From Phycisphaeraceae bacterium (GTDB taxonomy: Bacteria; Planctomycetota; Phycisphaerae; Phycisphaerales; Phycisphaeraceae), in contig JAJDCS010000026.1 of NCBI GenBank assembly GCA_029260715.1, forward strand, positions 26,084 through 90,083: a stretch of DNA of 64,000 bases, given 5' to 3'. The position numbers and the translations under genes are program-made. A model generated the notes under the pieces. The model was not told the DNA's origin, ran no database searches, and worked only from the letters and a program-made list of their open reading frames with translations. Below, one piece after another: positions 48,401-54,911 of the stretch. Within the stretch, counting starts at the first letter, position 1. Every line of letters starts with the position of its first letter.

Positions 48401-49316
48401 TGCCCCCGCCGTAGAACTCCCTGCGGGGCAGGTCCAGGCCGGGGAATATGCCGCCGGAGGCCATGGCGAGCAGGTCGGTGTGGCTTGGCAGCCGGCGCGT
48501 GCCCGAGGGTAGGGCCGGGGTCATCAGGGCGTTGGTGTTCTCAAGGTGGGCGATGTTGGCGTTGTCGTCGCCGGAGTTGTTGGCCGTTTCAACGGCTAGC
48601 GGTTGACCGAAGACGCTGAAGTCGTAATCGCCGTCGTTGGTTTGCCCGATGGTGGTGGTGTTGGCTGCGGACATGCCAAGCGCGTGGCCGACTTCGTGGA
48701 GGACGACCGAGAGCATATCGGTCAACCCGTTCGCCCCGCCCGAGGAGGTGGCCCCGCCGGTGAAGCCGACCTCGAAAGTCTGCGGGATGACGCTGGTGCC
48801 GGAGTTGTACCAATCGCTCTGTTGAGACGAGCTGATGTCGCGCCAGAGGGTTTGGCCCATATTGAATTCGAGATTGCTAGACGGCGAGGGGTCGATGAAC
48901 CAGTTGGTGTTTGAATCGATCTTAATGTTGGCTTCGGTTTCGCGGAGGCCGTCGTGGGCGACTAGGTCGTGATCGCCGATGGTGCCCGATGCCAGGTTTT
49001 GGTACCAGAAGTTGATTGTGAGTGTGTGCGCGGTGGTGATCGCGTCTTGGTAGAAATCCTCCGCGAATTGGAAGAGGCTGATCAGCCCGCTCTGGTCCGA
49101 GTCGAAGCTGGGGTTGGCGGACTGGGCGTTATCGAAGTTTAGAATAATGTTCAGAGCGCCTGTGGGGGTTGCGCAAAGCCCAAGCGCCACAACGAGCGAT
49201 ACCGCGAGGCACGCCAGGCGGAACGGAACCGATTTTAGGGTTTGAGGATGCCGAGGCGGCCATGGGCGCATTCGCTGTCTATCAACCACAAGCAACAGTT
49301 TTTTCATGTGGCGCAT
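45462..49316 (-). CDS. Giant exported matrixin-like protein with autotransporter-type repeats, dockerin and PEP-CTERM
   Basis: 1284 residues. A signal peptide (LACLAVSLVVALGLCATPTGA) precedes a metzincin-like domain with HEVGHALGMSA at residues 207-217; the third zinc ligand expected at 217 is Ala, so it may be inactive. Then ~750 residues of degenerate beta-strand repeats, rich in GT, N and G (GGTIDLSGIIRQRGNATVNADTTV), look like an autotransporter-type passenger. Near the C-terminus are two calcium loops of a dockerin (GDANLDGIVNGLDLLRWQ, GDFNIDGLVNGLDLLIWQ), and it ends in a PEP-CTERM signal (VPEPSTLSIFLLILISG..RARR). I infer a cell-surface or matrix protein that may dock on a cohesin. Confidence 0.85.
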   Translation of the reverse strand: MRHMKKLLLVVDRQRMRPWPPRHPQTLKSVPFRLACLAVSLVVALGLCATPTGALNIILNFDNAQSANPSFDSDQSGLISLFQFAEDFYQDAITTAHTLTINFWYQNLASGTIGDHDLVAHDGLRETEANIKIDSNTNWFIDPSPSSNLEFNMGQTLWRDISSSQQSDWYNSGTSVIPQTFEVGFTGGATSSGGANGLTDMLSVVLHEVGHALGMSAANTTTIGQTNDGDYDFSVFGQPLAVETANNSGDDNANIAHLENTNALMTPALPSGTRRLPSHTDLLAMASGGIFPGLDLPRREFYGGGNWNTPGNWSGNSLPQSDDDAFIRNADGSGDLQVGLSANGFTNNLTVSQGADVDTNGFKLDASNIVTVDGAGSSIVIDTGGELEANQVQIQNGALISMLTGTLDTNTLLINSGTKLFSGLGNPTVDVATSLTNNGTIQAILGTMTMTSLAANPWNLDGIGSGVVDATGGSINIISGGLQGNSFSGTMKIGQARFISIPVAWSLTSGGQIDFTGGADFANRARIEGAQISLTTSNSVINAGGVVDINTAAVINNGVINTAANADLNFNGTTTIHGGVFNVGTGGVLDVNGALTIDGGRFFTPGPTATGHVEFDGPTTYNGGTIDLSGIIRQRGNATVNADTTVNGGYFDLDGSTGLTVWTINKPFRLNNMDGIENTANVNKFDGTLNINNAGLLLTPGGVFTVDLLARSAEWNLAGTANLDGSVPGTPPLVTGIPTMLAGSKISITGTLNMQDRGAVAAPINLTGTINTADADSMIYLTGGTIAAPNTIASGVISGPGTLASIDGHALTGFGTISAKIDFNGNSHLRADNGTLTVTNAILNVGTIGTADTDGALRVTNPWNTNVADQLELQGGSVGGANIFNGTVVNPGLIIGFGTVAVNQVVNDGRIAAKGGTLTLNYTLAPDLDGGGGNGIIEAIQGDMIIVDPVTDLFDGVATVGAGRTMTFTGGWTLSTGTLNLNGGASSLDAATVKGLSQTLRGTVNIDQIAAFDIPTTFFSTAQVNLPDFTDQLRLDDNATITAGASFSGAGKLSNTLGSTLILQDGANVGVRLDNNGLLEIGNSPGSATVAQFTQVLGTMHVELGGLTPGTGYDQLVVTGPTTLFGSLDIDLIDGLTPDYFDEFQVLIADSRSGQFTTITGATIAPDMTLAPVYDYNGVIGLTLIAAIPGDANLDGIVNGLDLLRWQANLFSGNQWDQGDFNIDGLVNGLDLLIWQSHLFDSVTSLIPSPSFAATLAVPEPSTLSIFLLILISGSIGPRARRQG

Positions 49317-49663
49317 CTCAGTGTGCCTTGGCTTTCTTGAACTCGATCAACTCGCGTTGACCGCCGGCGTTAAATCAGGCAAGCGCATTGACGCCCTGAA
49401 AGTGGGTGTCAGTGCATCGGTGGGAGGCGTCTTCCTTATTATAGAACGGTTGTTGCCTTTCTCTTTGACCAAAGGCACCGTGGCGTGCCCTCCCTCATTT
49501 AGGCCAGCTAATGAAACTCTTTGATTGACTGTTGTATTTTACCGCGTGGTTATGCACTTGACACCCGTACGCAAGAAACAAGTTGCAAAAACCCCCCGCC
49601 TGCTGGTACGAGAAGGCGGGGGGGGTGTATTGCTGCTGACGAGCGTTACTCGCAAAAATCGGC
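49317..49663. other. Region between two large minus-strand genes
   Basis: 347 bp. On the minus strand it holds the terminator of the calcium-binding repeat gene (49587-49626) and then about 250 bp that should contain the promoter of the matrixin-like gene. AT-rich stretches occur at 49430-49460 and 49500-49560. No gene is seen. Confidence 0.45.
49587..49626 (-). terminator. Rho-independent terminator
   Basis: On the minus strand ACCCCCCCCGCC pairs with GGCGGGGGGT around a CTTCTCGTACCAGCA-like loop, followed by T5. It lies 38 bases beyond the stop of the calcium-binding repeat gene. Confidence 0.85.
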
Positions 49664-52600
49664 TTATGGGATATTAAACAGGATCTCGCCGTTAATACCC
49701 ACATCGGTGCCCGCCCCGCCGTTGAGAATGTCGAAACCCGCCCCGCCGTCTATCGTGTCGTTGCCATTGCCGCCAAGGATGATGTCGTTGCCATCATTGC
49801 CGTTGAGTGTGTCGTTGCCGTTCTGGCCCAAGATGATGTCGTTGCCGTCGCCGCCGAAAACGGTGTCGTTGCCGTTACCGCCGAGGATGATGTCGCGGCC
49901 GTCCTCACCCAGCAACACGTCGTCGCCGCCGCCGCCGAGGATGATGTCGTTGCCCTCACCGCCGCGGGCTACAAAAGAGATCCCCATCGTCAGCATCGCC
50001 GAGCCGTTCAGCAGGTCGTTGCCCTGACCGCCGTCGACGTCAACGGATTGCAGGTTGGCTACACCGGCGAGGTCGGCCACTGTAATCACGTCGTTGCCGC
50101 CCTGGGCGTTGACGTCAAGGTTCTCGGTCGTGCCGATATCAAGCGTGAACAAGCCCAGGTTGTTGCGTTGGAACCGCACACGCTGGCCGTTGGGGGTGAT
50201 GGAGAAGTCATCGCCCGCTCCGTTGGAGCCGTTAACCTGCACGGTATCGACACCGAGGCCTCCCTCCATCACGTCTGAGCCGTCACCGTTGTTCCAGATC
50301 AAGAGGTCGTTGTCTTGCCGGCCTAAAACCACATCGTTACCGCGGCCGCCGATGAGTGTGTCGTTCCCGGTCCAGCCACGGAGGGTATCGTTGCCGTCGC
50401 CGCCGATCAGTAGGTCGTTGCCCTCACCGCCGTCAAGGTCCAACAAGATCAACCCCACCAAGCCCACGGACCCGGCGATCACGTCGTCGCCGCCCTGGCT
50501 GTTGACGTCCAGGGTTTCGGTCGTGCCGATGTCAAGCGTGAACAGCCCCAGGTTGTTGCGTTGGAACCGCACGCGGCTGCCGTTGGGGGCGATGGAGAAA
50601 TCGTCACCCGCGCCGTCGGCGCCGTTGACCTGTACGGTGTCGTTGTCGGCCCCGCCCTCCATGAGGTCTGAGCCGTCACCGTTGTTCCAGATCAAGAGGT
50701 CGTTGCCACTTTCGCCCAGCTTCACGTCGTTGCCGCTGCCGCCGATGAGTGTGTCGTTGCCCGCACCGCCGCGGAGCACGTCCACGCCGTCGCCGCCGAT
50801 CAGCAGGTCGTTGCCCATACCGCCGTCGAGGTCCAACTCGATCAACCCAGCCAATCCCACCGACCCGGCAATCACGTCGTCGCCGCCTTGGCCGTTCACG
50901 TCGAGGTTTTCCGTGGTGCCGATATCAAGCGTGAACAGCCCCAGGTTATTGCGTTGGAACCGCACGCGGTTGCCGTTGGGGGCGATGGAGAAGTCATCGC
51001 CCGAGCCATCGGCGCCGTTGACCTGGACCGTGTCTGTGTCTGCCCCGCCTTCCATGAGGTCGGACCCGTCGCCGTTGTTCCAGACGAACAAGTCGTTGCC
51101 TTGTTGTCCCAGCTTCACGTCGTTGCCTCGGCCGCCGATGAGCGTGTCGTTGCCCGCGCCGCCTCGCAGCACGTCCACACCGTCGCCGCCGATGAGCAGG
51201 TCGTTGCCCTCACCGCCGTCGAGGTCCAGCCCGATCAATCCAAGCAGTCCCACCGACCCGGCGATCACGTCGTTGCCGCCTTGGCCGTTTACGTCCAGGT
51301 CTTCGGTCGTGCCGATATCAAGCGTGAACAGCGCCAGATTATTGCGTTGGAACCGAACACGGCTGCCGTTAGGGGCGATGCTGAAGTCGTCGCCCGCGCC
51401 GTCGGCGCCGTTGACCTGGACGGTGTCGTTGTCTGCCCCGCCTTCCATGAGGTCGGACCCGTCGCCGTTGTTCCAGATCAAGAGGTCGTTGCCGCCTTCG
51501 CCCAGTTTGACGTCGTTGCCGCGGCCGCCGATGAGTGTGTCGTTGCCCGCGCCGCCTCGCAGCACGTCCACACCGTCGCCGCCGATGAGCAGGTCGTTGC
51601 CCTCACCGCCGTCGAGGTCCAACTCAATCAGGCCGTTGAGGCCCACGGACCCGGCGATCACGTCGTTGCCGCCCTGGGCGTTGACGTCAAGGTTCTCGGT
51701 CGTGCCGATATCAAGCGTGAACAAGCCCAGGTTGTTGCGTTGGAACCGCACGCGGTCGCCGTTCGGGGCGATGGAGAAGTCGTCGCCCGAGCCATCGGCA
51801 CCGTTGACCTGTACGGTGTCGTTGTCGGCCCCGCCCTCCATCAGGTCGGACCCGTCGCCGTTGTTCCAGACGAACAGGTCGTTGCCTTGTTGTCCCAGCT
51901 TCACGTCGTTGCCTCGGCCGCCGATGAGCGTGTCGTTGCCCGCGCCGCCTCGCAGCACGTCTACACCGTCGCCGCCGATGAGCAGGTCGTTGCCCTCACC
52001 GCCGTCGAGGTCCAGCCCGATCAATCCAAGCAGTCCCACCGACCCGGCGATCACGTCGTCGCCGCCTTGGCCGTTTACGTCGAGGTCCTCGGTCGTGCCG
52101 ATATCGAGTTGGAACAGCCCCAGGTTGTTGCGTTGGAACCGGACGCGGTCGCCGTTGGGGGCGATGCTGAAGTCATCGCCCGCCCCGTCGGAGCCGTTGA
52201 CCTGGACGGTGTCGTTGTCTGCCCCGCCCTCCATCAGGTCGGACCCGTCGCCGTTGTTCCAGACGAACAGGTCGTTGCCGCCTTCGCCCAGTTTGACGTC
52301 GTTGCCGCGGCCGCCGATGAGTGTGTCGTTGCCCGCGCCGCCGCGGAGCACGTCCACACCGTCGCCGCCGATCAGCAGATCGTTGCCCTCGCCGCCGTCA
52401 AGGTCCAGCTCGATCAACCCAAGCAGGCCGACCGACCCGGCGATCACGTCGTCGCCGCCTTGACCGTTTACGTCGAGGTCCTCGGTCGTGCCGATGTCGA
52501 GTTGGAACAGCCCCAGGTTGTTGCGTTGGAACCGCACGCGGTCGCCGTTGGGGTCGATGCTGAAGTCGTCGCCCGCTCCGTTGGCTCCGTTGACTTGGAC

Positions 52601-53206
52601 GGTGTCGTTGCCGTCACCGCCCTCCATCACGTCGGAGCCGTCGCCGTTGTTCCAGATCAAGAGGTCGTTGTCAGCCTGGCCTTGCACCTCGTCGTTGCCG
52701 CGGTCGCCTAGGAGCGTGTCGTTGCCGCTGCCGCCGAACAGGCGGTCGTCGTTGTTGCCGCCACGGAGAAAATCGTTGCCGGAGTTACCGGAGAGAAAGT
52801 CTTGGCCGCTGCCGCCGATGAGCGTGTCGTTGCCTGAGCCGCCGAACAAAAAGGCGTTGGGCAGGGCGCCGTTGAACTCGTTGAGTGTGATCTGATCGTT
52901 GCCGTCTAGGCCAAATCCGATGATCGTTGTTGTGTTGTTGACCGTGGGCGTGCCGCCGGTGATGGCTACCTCGCCGTTGTTGACCAATATATTGCCGTTG
53001 TTGGCCCGGCTGATGCTCATGATGTTGTCCAGCGCGTCGCCGGTGACCGTAAGCTGCCCGAACTGAGCGCTAAACGACGCGGTGACGGCGAAGAGCACGC
53101 GGTGCTCGAGGCCTTCGAAGAATGTGGGGGGCGTGTTCTGGTCTCGCATCGCTTGGCGGGTTTTTTCGATGCGGTGGCGAAGCCAGCGGTCTAGAAAGCG
53201 ATTCAT
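49664..53206 (-). CDS. Calcium-binding RTX-type repeat protein with LEPR-like leader
   Basis: 1180 residues. The N-terminus is basic (RFLDRWLRHRIEKTRQAMR) and carries LEHRVLFA at residues 33-40, a variant of the planctomycete LEPRxLLSA motif in the normal position. The rest is made of nonapeptide calcium-binding repeats (GGxGNDxLxGG). Seven near-identical 131-residue units contain DLFVWNNGDGSDLMEGGADN and RVRFQRNNLGLFQLDIGTTE, and a last block of plain RTX repeats leads to the end (FDILNGGAGTD). GGAGG eight bases before the ATG at 53206 decides the start. I infer a calcium-folded surface or matrix protein. Confidence 0.85.
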   Translation of the reverse strand: MNRFLDRWLRHRIEKTRQAMRDQNTPPTFFEGLEHRVLFAVTASFSAQFGQLTVTGDALDNIMSISRANNGNILVNNGEVAITGGTPTVNNTTTIIGFGLDGNDQITLNEFNGALPNAFLFGGSGNDTLIGGSGQDFLSGNSGNDFLRGGNNDDRLFGGSGNDTLLGDRGNDEVQGQADNDLLIWNNGDGSDVMEGGDGNDTVQVNGANGAGDDFSIDPNGDRVRFQRNNLGLFQLDIGTTEDLDVNGQGGDDVIAGSVGLLGLIELDLDGGEGNDLLIGGDGVDVLRGGAGNDTLIGGRGNDVKLGEGGNDLFVWNNGDGSDLMEGGADNDTVQVNGSDGAGDDFSIAPNGDRVRFQRNNLGLFQLDIGTTEDLDVNGQGGDDVIAGSVGLLGLIGLDLDGGEGNDLLIGGDGVDVLRGGAGNDTLIGGRGNDVKLGQQGNDLFVWNNGDGSDLMEGGADNDTVQVNGADGSGDDFSIAPNGDRVRFQRNNLGLFTLDIGTTENLDVNAQGGNDVIAGSVGLNGLIELDLDGGEGNDLLIGGDGVDVLRGGAGNDTLIGGRGNDVKLGEGGNDLLIWNNGDGSDLMEGGADNDTVQVNGADGAGDDFSIAPNGSRVRFQRNNLALFTLDIGTTEDLDVNGQGGNDVIAGSVGLLGLIGLDLDGGEGNDLLIGGDGVDVLRGGAGNDTLIGGRGNDVKLGQQGNDLFVWNNGDGSDLMEGGADTDTVQVNGADGSGDDFSIAPNGNRVRFQRNNLGLFTLDIGTTENLDVNGQGGDDVIAGSVGLAGLIELDLDGGMGNDLLIGGDGVDVLRGGAGNDTLIGGSGNDVKLGESGNDLLIWNNGDGSDLMEGGADNDTVQVNGADGAGDDFSIAPNGSRVRFQRNNLGLFTLDIGTTETLDVNSQGGDDVIAGSVGLVGLILLDLDGGEGNDLLIGGDGNDTLRGWTGNDTLIGGRGNDVVLGRQDNDLLIWNNGDGSDVMEGGLGVDTVQVNGSNGAGDDFSITPNGQRVRFQRNNLGLFTLDIGTTENLDVNAQGGNDVITVADLAGVANLQSVDVDGGQGNDLLNGSAMLTMGISFVARGGEGNDIILGGGGDDVLLGEDGRDIILGGNGNDTVFGGDGNDIILGQNGNDTLNGNDGNDIILGGNGNDTIDGGAGFDILNGGAGTDVGINGEILFNIP
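50082..52760 (-). repeat. Tandem array, seven units of exactly 393 bp
   Basis: The marker GTTCCAGA (plus strand) occurs at 50291, 50684, 51077, 51470, 51863, 52256 and 52649, always 393 bp apart, which is 131 codons. Units differ by few bases, many of them silent, so the array looks young or kept uniform by gene conversion. It lies entirely inside the calcium-binding repeat gene; the outer limits are approximate. Confidence 0.95.
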
Positions 53207-53372
53207 GGTTGAAACCTCCACTGAAGAATGTGAAACCCTGCTTCCATTTGCGGGCTGACACGCCGCCGCCACGCTACTTCCCCCGGCGCAAATCAACGGC
53301 TGTTCAATTCCGCCGCGTCCGCGTCCCTGTTACTTAAAGATGTAGAAACAAGCCGAATCGATTGCACCGAGG

Positions 53373-54074
53373 TCAGGTTTTTAATTTCTGCCGCCGTTCG
53401 GTAAGAGCCAACACCGCAAAACCAACGCTCAACAAGGCGAGGCTAAGCGGTTCGGGGATGGGGTTATCCAACTGGGAGAATCGCTGTGTGAATACGTCAA
53501 GGCTGGTGGTCTCGGTAAGGCCGTCGCCGGTGATAATAATGGACGTCAAGACCGATACCGACGCCTGGGGTGCGAAGTCGACCGAGTCGAACAGGGTCGA
53601 ACTAAATGGGCTGGCTTCGACCGCCTTTACGCCCAAACCTCCCCCGGCGGTGTCAGAGACCGTTTCGGCAATGTCAATCGACCCGGCGAGGTTGCCAAGG
53701 CTAAAGCCAAACGTATCCAACGCCAGCGAGTTGTCTTTGATAATGACACTGCCGTCTGTCGTTGAGACATCAAACGCGATGTCCAAGATGATCGTTTCGA
53801 TACCGGTCGCGATCAGAGCGCTATTGGCAACGTACTGGAGCCCCGGGTTGTTGGCTGGGTCAGGCAGCGGGTTCACCTCGATCGCTGCCAGGTCAACCGT
53901 TGTAAAGACGGAGTTATCTGTCACCACCCAATTGCTGAACAGCTTGTCAACGACGGTGATCTGCCCGCCGGCGGCTAGATCCGAAAGCGGGCTCGCCTTA
54001 GCGGAGACGGCCAAACCCATCGCCCCCAATACCAGGGCCGATAGTAAGCACCGTCCGATGGTTGTTCTCCGCAT
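53373..54074 (-). CDS. PEP-CTERM exported protein
   Basis: 233 residues: a signal peptide (CLLSALVLGAMGLAVSAKA), about 170 residues of beta-rich sequence with no known domain, and the sorting signal IPEPLSLALLSVGFAVLALTERRQ. AAGGAGAATG-type sequence precedes the start (GGAG, five to six bases before the ATG). The neighbouring calcium-binding repeat gene lies downstream on the same strand after 166 bases, but its own promoter is likely. Confidence 0.85.
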   Translation of the reverse strand: MRRTTIGRCLLSALVLGAMGLAVSAKASPLSDLAAGGQITVVDKLFSNWVVTDNSVFTTVDLAAIEVNPLPDPANNPGLQYVANSALIATGIETIILDIAFDVSTTDGSVIIKDNSLALDTFGFSLGNLAGSIDIAETVSDTAGGGLGVKAVEASPFSSTLFDSVDFAPQASVSVLTSIIITGDGLTETTSLDVFTQRFSQLDNPIPEPLSLALLSVGFAVLALTERRQKLKT

Positions 54075-54593
54075 TCCATTCTCCTTTTGCTTTCTTTGAA
54101 GTGTGCTGAAGCGTCAAAAAGGATGCGTGTGGGCGAAATTTAACTGATATCTCCCAGGTGAACTCCGCCAACGGCACCAATTCAATATCATAAACCATTG
54201 TACCGTAAGCTGCGGGTTGTATAAAGACTTTTTTCCGCGAGTCTGCAACTATATATTTGTGATTAATCTGGTCCTTTCATGACAAGCAATAGTGCTTTTT
54301 TGCCTAGTTTAACGCCGCGATGGCGAATTTTTTCCATACGACCAGCAAGATCAATTGCCTGTTTGGCCATGCTATTTTGACTCCGATTTTCGGATAATCC
54401 AGCCACCATCAGCTGCCGGGTTGAGGATATGTGACGTGTTTTTCTGAAGCCGGGGCTGATTTAGGTTCTATAAACGGGTCCGCAGCAACCAAGTCGGCGA
54501 TGGCACGCGGGGCTGCGATGCTGTCTCCCAACACCGGGCGCACAAGCCTTGAGGCGAAGCGGAGAAAGGCGCTTTTCTCGGGGAAAAAGCCAA
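54075..54593. other. AT-rich region with one possible small gene
   Basis: 519 bp between a PEP-CTERM gene and tRNA-Thr. 54190-54420 is much richer in AT than its surroundings. It contains a possible 35-codon gene on the minus strand (54263-54370). A GAGAAA/TTTCTC hairpin at 54561-54578, beyond the tRNA, may help end the tRNA transcript. Nothing else was recognised. Confidence 0.45.
54263..54370 (-). CDS. Possible small basic protein (35 codons)
   Basis: The frame reads MAKQAIDLAGRMEKI, then RHRGVKLGKK and ends MKGPD before TAA. It is a basic, amphipathic peptide. GGAG lies ten bases before the ATG. Codons are AT-rich relative to the window. With no homologue known to me, it could be chance; the composition and ribosome-binding site make it worth recording. 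Confidence 0.3.
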   Translation of the reverse strand: MAKQAIDLAGRMEKIRHRGVKLGKKALLLVMKGPD

Positions 54594-54665
54594 AGCCACC
54601 TTGGGGATTCGAACCCCAGACCTATGCTTTACGAAAGCATTGCTCTACCACTGAGCTAAGGTGGC
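54594..54665 (-). tRNA. tRNA-Thr (anticodon CGU)
   Basis: A 72-nt minus-strand cloverleaf: acceptor GCCACCT/AGGTGGC, D-stem GCTC/GAGC, anticodon stem ATGCT/AGCAT with loop TTCGTAA (CGU), T-arm TGGGG-TTCGAAT-CCCCA. CCA is not encoded. It reads the ACG threonine codon, frequent in GC-rich genes. Confidence 0.96.
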
Positions 54666-54911
54666 GTATAAGGGCATCATATATTAATGAGTGGTCCACG
54701 ATGTCGCCATACACCGCGTGGCGTGCGGGTGCGACACGGCCGGGCCCGGGTCGGTGCGCGCGGTCGCAGGTGCGGGCCGGTGTCGATCTATGACAGGCTT
54801 GACGCTCGCGAAGCCCCGTCGTGTGAGTTAAAACAAAGTATCATACTCGGCGGGTGTTTATGCTGAGATTAGCCGTTGGAAGCAGCGCTGTAAGTATGCG
54901 GGGATTCGACT

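Noticed and set aside
50055..52711. Very long open frames (802 and 607 codons) on the plus strand
   Set aside because: They lie antisense to the 393-bp repeat array and arise because a periodic GC-rich repeat with no stop in one unit has none in the others; the protein is low-complexity Pro/Ser or Val/Ala sequence with no family features.
50082..52760. Regularly spaced repeats as a CRISPR array
   Set aside because: The period is 393 bp and an exact multiple of three inside a coding frame; units are nearly identical throughout, without spacers.
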